A stretch of 49,734 nt of DNA from Halanaerobiales bacterium (GTDB lineage: Bacteria > Bacillota > Halanaerobiia > Halanaerobiales > DTU029), in NCBI GenBank assembly GCA_022360715.1, contig JAKSCG010000152.1, forward strand, positions 1 to 49,734, given 5' to 3'. Shown one piece after another: positions 33,447 to 41,537 of the stretch (positions are counted from its first letter, which is position 1; each line of letters begins with the position of its first letter). The notes under the pieces were generated by a model that worked only from the letters and a program-made list of their open reading frames with translations, searched no databases and had not been told where the DNA came from. Position numbers and translations under genes: made by a program.

Positions 33447-34094
33447 CTAAACCAGTCCGTGACGAATAGCATAGATCGCTGCTTGAGTTCTATTGCTTAG
33501 TTCCAGCTTGGCAAATATATTGGCGGTATGGGTCTTAACCGTCTTAACACTCAGGAACAATTCTCCGGCAATCTCTTTATTCCCCAGTCCCCGACCGATT
33601 AATTTCAGCACATCAACTTCCCGCTCGGTCAAGGGTGATAATCCCTGACTCTCTTCATCCGGATCACGCGTTACCCTTTCCAGGAGTTCACGGGCAAGCT
33701 GTGTCCCCAAATAACTTCCACCGGCAACAGCTGCCCTGATCGCAGCGAGCAATTGCTCTGGTTTGGCATTTTTAAGCAGATAGCCACTTGCCCCGGCTTG
33801 CAGGGCCTGATAAACCTGATCCCAGCTGTTAAAGCTGGTTAAGACCAGCACCTTTACCGTCGGCCATTCTTCCAGGACCTGCTTGGTCGTTTCAATGCCG
33901 TCTATCTCCGGCATCTGCAAATCCATTAAAACCAGATCGACCGGTTGCTGATGCAAAATATCGAGGGCTTTTTTTCCGTTATCGGCTTCACCAACCAAAT
34001 CCACCCACTCAACCCCATCCAGGAATAAGCTGACTCCCTGGCGGAAAAAGGGGTGATCATCAACGATCATCAATCGGACCAGCTGTTCAGTCAT
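33447..34094 (-). CDS. NarL/LuxR-family response regulator
   Basis: This 215-residue regulator has a receiver domain with Asp12/Asp13 and phosphoacceptor Asp58 (VLMDLQMPEID), then a LuxR-type helix-turn-helix (LSPLTEREVDVLKLIGRGLGNKEIAGELFLSVKTVKTH). ATG 34094 is chosen because GGGAG lies seven bases upstream; the longer TTG reading passes through that site. It is the partner of the DesK-like kinase encoded next and likely activates the operon containing the exporter. Confidence 0.94.
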   Translation of the reverse strand: MTEQLVRLMIVDDHPFFRQGVSLFLDGVEWVDLVGEADNGKKALDILHQQPVDLVLMDLQMPEIDGIETTKQVLEEWPTVKVLVLTSFNSWDQVYQALQAGASGYLLKNAKPEQLLAAIRAAVAGGSYLGTQLARELLERVTRDPDEESQGLSPLTEREVDVLKLIGRGLGNKEIAGELFLSVKTVKTHTANIFAKLELSNRTQAAIYAIRHGLV

Positions 34095-34185
34095 ACTATC
34101 GCTCCCTTTTTTATTACTATCCTTCAACTTCTCTCTCTATTATATCACAAAAGACCCCTTTGACCGCCAGCTGATGATCTTATTC

Positions 34186-34995
34186 TTACGACAAAACGAA
34201 TACTCCGATCAGATAAGGGAGCAGGGCCAGTATTGCTAAATAGCGCTGCTTAGTTGCCGGGTTACGTTGATCCCAGCTAAAGAGATAGTGAGCCAGCGCA
34301 AAAGCGATTAAACCCCCGGTCAACAGAATCAGCATTGAAGCAATCGGACTAAAGTCAACGCCCAGCTGTTGGGTCAACCCCCGGAAGGCATTGATCGCAT
34401 GAGTTGCCGGTAATAATTGGGCGATTCTACGCATTACTTCCGGTAGCATCTCCAGCGGCATTACTAACCCACCCAACATCATCGACGGCACAAAAATAAT
34501 CTGTGACCATAACACCGTCATCCGTGAACTGGAGGAAATTACCCCGATCAAGACCCCGAGCCCGGAACAGGCAAAAGCGGTCAGCACGAAGATCAAAAAG
34601 AAAACTGGCCAATTTACCGGTAATGGTGCGGCAAAAAAAAGGGGAGCTGTCCCGGTGATCACAACTGCGATGATCAACAGATGAAAAATAGTGGTCAAAA
34701 CCGGGATCATTAAGATCGAACGGGCTGGTATCCCGTTAATCTTATAGTTGCGAAAAATTCCGGCTTCCCGGGCTGTTACCAACGGGTCCGGCAATCCCAA
34801 CAAGGTCGCGGCCATAATCGCAAAAGTCACCATCGACGAAACCATCCCCTCACGATAAAAAGGAGCGATCCCGGTCATCAACAAGCCGAGCATTACGTAA
34901 AAACCGAACGGAAATAAATAGTTCATTAACAACAAACTCTTATTACGGATGCCAGTCTTAAATTCAAATAAAAAATGATTAACAAATGCAGTCAT
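34186..34995 (-). CDS. ABC-2 type transporter permease
   Basis: This 269-residue permease has six predicted membrane segments and the ABC2_membrane pattern, e.g. SQIIFVPSMMLGGLVMPLEMLPEVMRRIAQLLPATHAINAFRG. Its start overlaps the ATPase stop by one base (TAATG), so translation is coupled. Exporters of this class next to LiaRS/DesKR-like systems often handle antibiotics or lipids; the cargo here is unknown. 91 bases separate it from the response-regulator gene. Confidence 0.9.
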   Translation of the reverse strand: MTAFVNHFLFEFKTGIRNKSLLLMNYLFPFGFYVMLGLLMTGIAPFYREGMVSSMVTFAIMAATLLGLPDPLVTAREAGIFRNYKINGIPARSILMIPVLTTIFHLLIIAVVITGTAPLFFAAPLPVNWPVFFLIFVLTAFACSGLGVLIGVISSSSRMTVLWSQIIFVPSMMLGGLVMPLEMLPEVMRRIAQLLPATHAINAFRGLTQQLGVDFSPIASMLILLTGGLIAFALAHYLFSWDQRNPATKQRYLAILALLPYLIGVFVLS

Positions 34996-35909
34996 TACTT
35001 ACTACCCCCTGTATTGGTAATTTCCAGAAAGCGGTCTTCCAGCGAAGGACGTTCTACCCGCAAATCAATTAAGCTATCCTGTTGGGCGTCAATGTAACCG
35101 ATCACTGCCGAAAGGGTAGGCGCGATATCACTACTATAAAAAATATTATACTCACCTTTGCTAATATGCTGCTTGACCCCCGGCCAGGTCCGACCGGTAT
35201 CCGATAGGCAGGCCGTTTCGGTCCGGACCGAGACTTTGGTCAGACCGGCACCGGTAGCCGTTAGTTCAAGGGGGGTACCGGTAGCTACTATCTCTCCCTC
35301 CAGTAAAATCGCCACCCGGTCGGCCAGTTCTTCCGCTTCGGCCATATCATGGGTAGCCAGAATAATCGTCGTACCGACCGCTTGCATCTCCCGCACCATT
35401 TGATGCAGTTCCACCCGGGCCGCAACATCCAGCCCGGCTGTTGGCTCATCCAGCAAGAGCACCGCCGGATTATGGGCAACGGCCAGAGCCAGGAGCAGCC
35501 GACGTTGTTGACCCAGGGAAAGCTGAAAATACTGGTCCTTCCTTTTGGCAGTCAGACCTAAACGATCAAGCAGGTCATAACGCGGGGCTACCCGGTGATA
35601 GGCGCAAAAAAACTTCATGGCCTCATCAACCTGCATACTATCAGGCAGGCCCGCACTTTGCAACTGCACCCCGAGCTGATTATACAACTGTTCAGCCTGG
35701 CCGACCGGGTTCAAACCCAAGACCTCAATTGAACCGCCATTCGGTATTCGTAACCCCTCCAGGCACTCAAGGATACTGGTCTTTCCGGCACCATTGGGGC
35801 CGAGGAGTCCAAAAATTTCGCCCGGTGCTACTTCAAAACTAATCCCCTTTACTGCCCGGAGCTGACCATAGTTTTTCTGAAAATCACTGACCTTAATTAC
35901 ACTTTTCAT
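34995..35909 (-). CDS. ABC-2 type transporter ATPase
   Basis: This 304-residue nucleotide-binding protein has Walker A GPNGAGKTS, Q-loop at VQLQ, a slightly unusual signature LSLGQQRR, Walker B AVLLLDEPTAGLDV and H-loop LATHD. The last 90 residues form the diverged regulatory tail common in DrrA-like exporters (the final SLEDRFLEIT is typical). GGAGG with extra G lies before the ATG. It is the first gene of the exporter/two-component operon. Confidence 0.94.
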   Translation of the reverse strand: MKSVIKVSDFQKNYGQLRAVKGISFEVAPGEIFGLLGPNGAGKTSILECLEGLRIPNGGSIEVLGLNPVGQAEQLYNQLGVQLQSAGLPDSMQVDEAMKFFCAYHRVAPRYDLLDRLGLTAKRKDQYFQLSLGQQRRLLLALAVAHNPAVLLLDEPTAGLDVAARVELHQMVREMQAVGTTIILATHDMAEAEELADRVAILLEGEIVATGTPLELTATGAGLTKVSVRTETACLSDTGRTWPGVKQHISKGEYNIFYSSDIAPTLSAVIGYIDAQQDSLIDLRVERPSLEDRFLEITNTGGSK

Positions 35910-36068
35910 TGATTGCTCCCCCTCCTGCTTAACTATCTTCCCAGCTTTAAAAAAGCTTATCTTGATCTTATCATTAACCGGCCCATGATCAATCCGACCG
36001 GATATGTAGATATAACTACGGCAAAAGGCCGATTTTTTCGATCAGCCGTGGGAAGGAGTTTAACTGCC

Positions 36069-36097
36069 GTATAAATACTTTTTTTTGAGATATTATA
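36069..36097 (+). promoter_or_regulatory. Candidate forespore (sigma-G-like) promoter of the first gerB gene
   Basis: GTATA (36069-36073) and TATTATA (36091-36097) are 17 bases apart and match the GHATR and xATNHTA boxes known for sigma-G. The same pair at the same spacing stands before the second gerB gene. The assignment rests on the repeat and on the germination context. The 218-base gap 35910-36127 also holds small ACGGC/GCCGT inverted repeats (36018-36049) of no clear function. Confidence 0.6.
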
Positions 36098-36127
36098 ATT
36101 GATACAAGAGCAGTTCCGAAAAAAGGA

Positions 36128-37231
36128 TTGGTTATAATCATCGAAAAATATAAAATATCAACCCGACAACTATCACTGATTATGCTGGGAGCTATTCTGG
36201 GGAACTCAGTGATCTATGTCCCGTCAATTAGATATGCCGGACAATTTGGCTGGCTTTCCAATATTATGGCCATCTTTTTTGGCTTAGCCTATTTCTTCTT
36301 CCTCAGTAAGTTTGCCGAGCTGCTCAAAGGGAAATCACTGGTGGGTTATTGCCTCGGCCTTTTTGGGGCCTTCTGGGGCAGAATCATTATTTTGCCGTTA
36401 ATCTTATACCTATTTCTCGATGTCAGTCTGGTTCTCAAAGGGATGGGGCTGATGCTGACAACTTTCATTTATGAAGAAACACCGCTTATTTTTTTGAGTA
36501 TCTTGGTTATTCTTACTACCGCTTATGGTCTCAAAAAAGGAGTCGAGGTAATTGCCCGTAATTGTGAAATAGTAGTACCTTATCTGATCTTTATTCTGAG
36601 CTTGTTATTGTTGATGATTACCTTTAATATTATCAATTATGATAACTTAAAACCATTCTTTCCCACCCGTGTAATTCCGGTTTTCCGGGGGGTGCTCCCC
36701 ATTATTGCTTTTCCGATACTTGATTCGGTTTTTTTACTCTTCCTGCTCCCGCTAATTAATAAGCCAAAGCCGGGCTTGATCTATCGAGGATTAGCCGCTG
36801 CCCTTTTACTGGGGGGAGGGTTTTTAACCCTCAGACCGTTAATAGTTGCCGGGGCTTTTGGTCCTACCGAAGCCAGCAATATGACCTTTCCGATCATTAA
36901 TGCCGTTCGCTTAATCCAATTCGGTGATTTTGTTGAAAGGTTAGAATCAGTTACTCTGCCAATCTCGATCACTTCTTCCTATGTTAAAGTACTAATTTTG
37001 TATTATATCACTACCGTCTCACTCACCGAATTTTTTGGGCTGAAGGACTATCAGCCCTTTATTTTTCCATTGGGCTTAATCCTGGCTGCTTTTTCCGAAC
37101 TGGTTTTAGTTAGTACCGAGCAAATTCTGATCATAACCAAGATTGTCTGGTTTCCCCTCTCGCTAATCCCGGCACTAATTATCCCCCTGCTGCTCTTTAT
37201 CACCGGAAAGATCAAGGCAGCGACAAAATAG
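36128..37231 (+). CDS. Spore germination permease-like protein (GerB/GerAB family), copy 1
   Basis: This roughly 365-residue protein has ten membrane segments and belongs to the APC-superfamily GerAB group, the B subunit of germinant receptors in the spore inner membrane. It starts ISTRQLSLIMLGAILGN and is close to the copy at 37314 along its whole length (shared LFGAFWGRIIILPLILYLFLD and NAVRLIQFGDFVERLES). The ribosome binding site AAAAAAGG and leader match copy 2, but the codon aligned with copy 2's ATG is ATA (36134). The only canonical choice is TTG 36128, one base after the AGG, so translation may be weak. Confidence 0.88.
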   Translation: MVIIIEKYKISTRQLSLIMLGAILGNSVIYVPSIRYAGQFGWLSNIMAIFFGLAYFFFLSKFAELLKGKSLVGYCLGLFGAFWGRIIILPLILYLFLDVSLVLKGMGLMLTTFIYEETPLIFLSILVILTTAYGLKKGVEVIARNCEIVVPYLIFILSLLLLMITFNIINYDNLKPFFPTRVIPVFRGVLPIIAFPILDSVFLLFLLPLINKPKPGLIYRGLAAALLLGGGFLTLRPLIVAGAFGPTEASNMTFPIINAVRLIQFGDFVERLESVTLPISITSSYVKVLILYYITTVSLTEFFGLKDYQPFIFPLGLILAAFSELVLVSTEQILIITKIVWFPLSLIPALIIPLLLFITGKIKAATK

Positions 37232-37249
37232 TCTTGGCACGGATTAACC

Positions 37250-37278
37250 GTATAATATTACTTTTGGGAGATATTATA
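37250..37278 (+). promoter_or_regulatory. Candidate sigma-G-like promoter of the second gerB gene
   Basis: GTATA (37250-37254), 17-base spacer, TATTATA (37272-37278): the same boxes and spacing as before copy 1. The following leader is also shared (ATTGATACAA, later AAAAAAGGATTGG), showing that promoter and gene were duplicated together. Confidence 0.62.
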
Positions 37279-37313
37279 ATTGATACAAACCCTGTTTGAA
37301 AAAAGGATTGGTG

Positions 37314-38411
37314 ATGATTATTGAAAAAGAAAAAATATCAACCCGACAGTTAACCTTGATTATGATCGGATATATCCTGGGAGATGCAATGATCTTTGGC
37401 CCGGCCATTGCCTATGCCGGGCATCACGCCTGGCTCTCCAATATTATTTCCATCTTCTTCGGCTTACTTTATTTCTTCTTGCTGAGTAAATTTGTCAAGC
37501 TTATGAAGGGGCAATCATTGGTCAAATACTGCCTCAGTCTCTTTGGGGCCTTCTGGGGCAGAATTATTATCTTACCTTTAATCTTATACCTATTTCTCGA
37601 TGCCGGTCTGGTTATTAAGGAAATGGGGCTGATGATCACCACTTATATTTATGAAGAAACACCGCTGATTTTCTTCAGTGTGACCTTAGTCCTTACCACT
37701 GCCTATGGAGTTAAAAAGGGAGTAGAGGTGATCGCCAGAAATTGTGAAATAATCGTACCTTACCTTATCTTCATCTTGCTGACCCTACTTGTGCCGATCA
37801 TGATTACGGTCATAAATTATGATAACTTAAAACCGTTCTTCCCTCCCAGTATCCTGCCGGCAGTCAAGGGAGCTATCCCCCTGATCGGTTTTCCGGTCCT
37901 CGATTCGGTCTTTTTACTCTTCTTACTGCCACTAATCAATCAATCCCGGTCGGACCGGCTTTTTAAAGGACTGTCTACTGCTCTCTTCATCGGGGGAGGA
38001 CTACTTTTTTTTCGACCATTAGTAGCAGTCGGGGCTTTCGGTGCTACCGAAGCAGCCAATATGCCGTTTCCGGTCTTTAATGCCGTTCGCTTAATCCAGT
38101 TCGGTGATTTCGTAGAAAGGTTAGAGTCGGTCATGCTGCCGATCTGGTTGTCATCATCATATGTTAAAATACTGATCCTATATTATGTTACTACTGTTTC
38201 CTTTACTGAATTTTTTCAGCTGGATAATTATCAACCCTTTATCCTCCCGTTTGGCTTAATCTTAGCAGCTTTTTCGGAACTGGTCTTATCCAGCATCGAC
38301 CAATCTGTGCTGATTGCTAATATTATCTGGTTTCCCCTCTCTTTTATTCCGTCAATAATAATCCCTTTGCTGATCTTGATCAGCGGAAAGATTAAGGCAG
38401 CGATCAAATAG
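37314..38411 (+). CDS. Spore germination permease-like protein (GerB/GerAB family), copy 2
   Basis: This 365-residue, ten-helix GerAB-type membrane protein is the close tandem paralogue of the upstream gene. ATG 37314 is chosen because AAAAAAGG lies at good spacing. Differences from copy 1 cluster in a few segments (for example GDAMIFGPAIAYAGHHAWLS versus GNSVIYVPSIRYAGQFGWLS near residue 25), a region where ligand specificity could change. It is convergent with gerC, 35 bases from its stop, with no visible terminator between them. Confidence 0.92.
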   Translation: MIIEKEKISTRQLTLIMIGYILGDAMIFGPAIAYAGHHAWLSNIISIFFGLLYFFLLSKFVKLMKGQSLVKYCLSLFGAFWGRIIILPLILYLFLDAGLVIKEMGLMITTYIYEETPLIFFSVTLVLTTAYGVKKGVEVIARNCEIIVPYLIFILLTLLVPIMITVINYDNLKPFFPPSILPAVKGAIPLIGFPVLDSVFLLFLLPLINQSRSDRLFKGLSTALFIGGGLLFFRPLVAVGAFGATEAANMPFPVFNAVRLIQFGDFVERLESVMLPIWLSSSYVKILILYYVTTVSFTEFFQLDNYQPFILPFGLILAAFSELVLSSIDQSVLIANIIWFPLSFIPSIIIPLLILISGKIKAAIK

Positions 38412-38446
38412 GCGGGGGGATTGATCCTGACCACTTATTAACCAGG

Positions 38447-39682
38447 TTACTTGCTTGTCCCGACCATCCCGATCTTCTCGATCTGAAAATCCACCTCCAG
38501 ATTTACCGCCAGGACTTCTAATATTTCCGGCCAGTTTTTTTCAATTAAGGCCTGTTGCTCCGGGTATTTAATCATAAATTGAGCGCCAAAATTAAAAATA
38601 TCTGTTCTGTACTGCCCGAGTGCCTTATTTAAAGCCATCATTATTTCTTCTTTGATCTTTTCCTCAGTAAGCCGCTCTAATTCAGCTATTGCTTTGGGGT
38701 CGGTTAGGTTCAAGTTGCCGATATAACAACCAACATTCCCCACCGCCTTGATTTTTGCCGTAATCGAATATTTTCCTCCTTGGATTAGGGGAACGATCTC
38801 TGTTTGTTGTCTTTTTAATTCTATACTGGTATCATCTCTGCCCGGATTGTGCTCAGTTTGGCTATTTAAGGAAATTATCCCACTTTTCACATCGCCATTT
38901 AACCAGAGTACCCCTCTGGTTTCAGCCCGGTTTAAATAGCCCTTCAGCTGATCACCGCTAAAAACGGCCAGCCCTTCTATTTTGATCACCTTATCCTTTT
39001 CGGTAGTAATCTCCGGTTTTTCAGTGAGCGGGTTATCAATGGCATAGACAACCGGCATATAGGGACTAGCCGTACTGGAAGACATGGCACTACTGAAATC
39101 ATTAAGGTCAATCATCGGCAAGTAACTGGTAGTCCAGTGGTCAGCTATGATCTTAGTAATCTGCATCCCGATCGTCTTTTCCAGCCGTCCCCTGGTCTGA
39201 AAGATCTCCCTGATATCACCCCGGGCCAGGATGACAAATACCGTTCTTCTTACCTCCGGGTCCCGGCGGGCAAAATCAATTGCCTCGCCAATACTATCCC
39301 GGGCCAGCTCTTCTCCGACAATAAAGACCCGGTTATGGGAAATATACGGCTTCCTGGTTAGAAAAAAGTTTAGATTCCGCACGGCGGCAAAGATTGTTGT
39401 TCCGGTTGCGTTCTGGATCACGGTCTTTTTCTGTGCTCCTCCTTCCTGGCGGGCCAGTCCACTGGGATTAATCAGTTCAATAATTACCTCATATAACTCC
39501 CCCTTTTTATCAACGGCAAAGCTATCAACAATTCCCAGGGTATTAATCTCAGTCCTGTCCCAACACCCGGTAGTCAAAAAGAAAAGTATTATCAGCAAGA
39601 ATGAAATAATCGCTAATTTAACCTTGATCGGCTCCTCCTCCTCTCCCCGGCTCAGGTTTGGTCTTCTGCTCGCGTCCTTCAC
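38447..39682 (-). CDS. Spore germination lipoprotein (GerC/GerAC family)
   Basis: This lipoprotein of about 393-411 residues is the C subunit of a germinant receptor. The lipobox is TTGC (Cys40 in the longest reading), followed by WDRTEINTLGIVDSFAVD, typical of the family, and the C-terminal domain ending in NWPEILEVLAVNLEVDFQIEKIG. The start is uncertain. The listed GTG 39682 lacks a ribosome binding site, whereas a strong GGAGGAGGAG sits at 39630-39640 with only a non-canonical ATC (39628-39626) after it before the signal peptide. It overlaps the end of gerA, implying coupled translation. Confidence 0.9.
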   Translation of the reverse strand: MKDASRRPNLSRGEEEEPIKVKLAIISFLLIILFFLTTGCWDRTEINTLGIVDSFAVDKKGELYEVIIELINPSGLARQEGGAQKKTVIQNATGTTIFAAVRNLNFFLTRKPYISHNRVFIVGEELARDSIGEAIDFARRDPEVRRTVFVILARGDIREIFQTRGRLEKTIGMQITKIIADHWTTSYLPMIDLNDFSSAMSSSTASPYMPVVYAIDNPLTEKPEITTEKDKVIKIEGLAVFSGDQLKGYLNRAETRGVLWLNGDVKSGIISLNSQTEHNPGRDDTSIELKRQQTEIVPLIQGGKYSITAKIKAVGNVGCYIGNLNLTDPKAIAELERLTEEKIKEEIMMALNKALGQYRTDIFNFGAQFMIKYPEQQALIEKNWPEILEVLAVNLEVDFQIEKIGMVGTSK

Positions 39683-41219
39683 TATTAATTGGCTGATTGA
39701 CCGATCGCCGCTGATTTAATTGCCACCAGGGCATTCTAATCAGTGTATCTTTAAAGAGGTTTTTACTATATGGGGCAGCCGGGCTGAGAAATGGGATGCC
39801 GAAACTCCGTAAAGAATTCAGATAGGTTAGTAAGAAGAATAAGCCCATGACAATCCCGTAAAGTCCGGCAATAGAAGCCAAAAACAACAGAACAAATCTA
39901 AATTTGGTAATTCCGTCCGCTATATTGGGATTGGGGAAGGTTAAGGAAGCGATCGCCGTTATCGCAATTACGATTACCATAGCTGCCGAAACAAGACCGG
40001 CATTTACCGCTCCTTCACCAATGATCAGGGCACCGACGATACTGATCGCTTGCCCGTAGGGGCGAGGCATTCTTAACCCCGCCTCCAGTAAGATTTCAAA
40101 AACAATTGTCATTAAGAGGGCTTCCAGACTGGCCGGAAAGGGAACTCCTTCCCGTTGGGCCGAAAGGCTGATCAGCAGTGGGGTTGGAATCATATCATGA
40201 TGATAGGTGGTGATGGCGACATAAAAAGCCGGACTGGCCAGGGAGAGAAAAAAGGAGATATACCTTAAAAACCGCTTAATACTGGAGATCATAAAGCGGG
40301 AATAATAATCCTCCGGTGAAGCGAAAAACATGGCAAAGACTACCGGTAAGATCAGGGCAAAGGGTGAATTATTAACGATAATGCTTATTCTACCCTCCAA
40401 CAACGCTCCGGCAACTTTATCCGGTCTTTCGGTCGAGATAAATGAAGGAAAGATCGAATAAGGGTTATCCTCGATTAACTCCTCAATATAACCGGAATCC
40501 AGGACTCCCTCCAAATCGATCCGCTCAAGACGTTTCTTAACCTCGGCCAGAATTCCCGGATCAACCAGGTCCTGTATGTAGCAAATGGCTAGGTCAGTAT
40601 TGCTGTAGTGACCTAAGACCATTGATTCAATCTTCAAGTTAGGGCTAATTATCCTCCTCCGCAATAACGAAGTATTAATTCGCAGGGTTTCGGTAAAACC
40701 TTCCCGGGAACCCCTGATCACGGACTCAGTCATCGGTTCTTCAACATTTCTCGCTTCCCAGGCCCTTAGAGAAACCACAATCCCCCGGCTCGCTCCTTCC
40801 AGTAAAAGGACGACATCACCGGAAAGAATAGCACGAATTGCCGGGGCAAACCCCTTTACTTCAGATACTTCTCCTTCGGTAATTAGCCGGTCTTTCAGGG
40901 CAGCATATTCCGGTTGAATATTCAGTTTATTGAGTTCCAGTAACAAGGGATGGAGGATACCGCTGGAAATACTATCCCGATCAGTCAACCCCTCAATATA
41001 AAATAAAGCCAGGCGCTTATCTCCCGCTAATATAACTTCCCGAAAAACCATATCATCACAGTTTTCAAAAACTTTTTTAATTAATTTGATATTAGCTGAA
41101 TAGGATTTTTTTATCTTTTCATCCTGCCATTGAGTAAAGGTATCGCAATGAGGTAGCTGCTCTTGCCGGGAATTTTTATTTCTCCGGATTAGTCTCCTCA
41201 GGCTTTTAATGATTGACAA
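39618..41219 (-). CDS. Spore germination receptor A subunit (GerA/GerAA family)
   Basis: This 533-residue GerAA-type protein has a soluble N-terminal domain (residues 1 to about 290) followed by five to six membrane segments. Family stretches include IYYIEGL-like FYIEGLTDRDSISSGIL, EGASRGIVVSLRAWEARNVEEP, ESVIRGSREGFTETLRINTSLLRRRI and GLRMPRPYGQAISIVGALIIGEGAVNAGLVS. The tail after residue 490 is Arg/Glu/Gly-rich and unconserved. The A subunit forms the oligomeric channel or signalling core of germinant receptors. It starts at TTG 41219 with GGTGAG six bases upstream. Confidence 0.95.
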   Translation of the reverse strand: MSIIKSLRRLIRRNKNSRQEQLPHCDTFTQWQDEKIKKSYSANIKLIKKVFENCDDMVFREVILAGDKRLALFYIEGLTDRDSISSGILHPLLLELNKLNIQPEYAALKDRLITEGEVSEVKGFAPAIRAILSGDVVLLLEGASRGIVVSLRAWEARNVEEPMTESVIRGSREGFTETLRINTSLLRRRIISPNLKIESMVLGHYSNTDLAICYIQDLVDPGILAEVKKRLERIDLEGVLDSGYIEELIEDNPYSIFPSFISTERPDKVAGALLEGRISIIVNNSPFALILPVVFAMFFASPEDYYSRFMISSIKRFLRYISFFLSLASPAFYVAITTYHHDMIPTPLLISLSAQREGVPFPASLEALLMTIVFEILLEAGLRMPRPYGQAISIVGALIIGEGAVNAGLVSAAMVIVIAITAIASLTFPNPNIADGITKFRFVLLFLASIAGLYGIVMGLFFLLTYLNSLRSFGIPFLSPAAPYSKNLFKDTLIRMPWWQLNQRRSVNQPINSEGREQKTKPEPGRGGGADQG

Positions 41220-41235
41220 ATTTAGCTCACCAACT

Positions 41236-41466
41236 TTAATTTAGCTCCATAAACTGATAAAACCAGGGTAAATATTTTTGCGTCCCTTCAATCAACAATA
41301 ACCCGGGACTTTTAAGCGGTAGATCCAGGATTATTACTAAGGAGATCATTGATCCAACTAATAATAAAAAAGAAAAAAAGATGATACTATTGATATTTTT
41401 TTCCTTCACTAAACCCGGCAGTTCTAAAGCAACAATGGCAATGACCGTCACAATCAGTAGGATCAT
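41236..41466 (-). CDS. Small two-helix protein, putative germinant-receptor D-type subunit
   Basis: This 76-residue protein has two clear membrane segments (about 2-14 and 28-49) and a short polar tail. It is encoded 16 bases upstream of gerA on the same strand. Small two-helix D subunits are known from some Bacillus germinant-receptor operons (GerKD, GerUD), and this one agrees in size, topology and position. There is no sequence motif I can use, so the call rests on context. AGGAG lies upstream of the ATG. Confidence 0.7.
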   Translation of the reverse strand: MILLIVTVIAIVALELPGLVKEKNINSIIFFSFLLLVGSMISLVIILDLPLKSPGLLLIEGTQKYLPWFYQFMELN

Positions 41467-41537
41467 CGGGAAACTCCTCTATTTTCTAGTAGCTATTTAA
41501 ATAACTTATTGTTATATCATCCCCTCTTTATTCTTTT

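Noticed and set aside
39231..39719. Plus-strand open reading frame of 162 codons
   Set aside because: It is antisense to the gerC/gerA junction, without a ribosome binding site or known domain.
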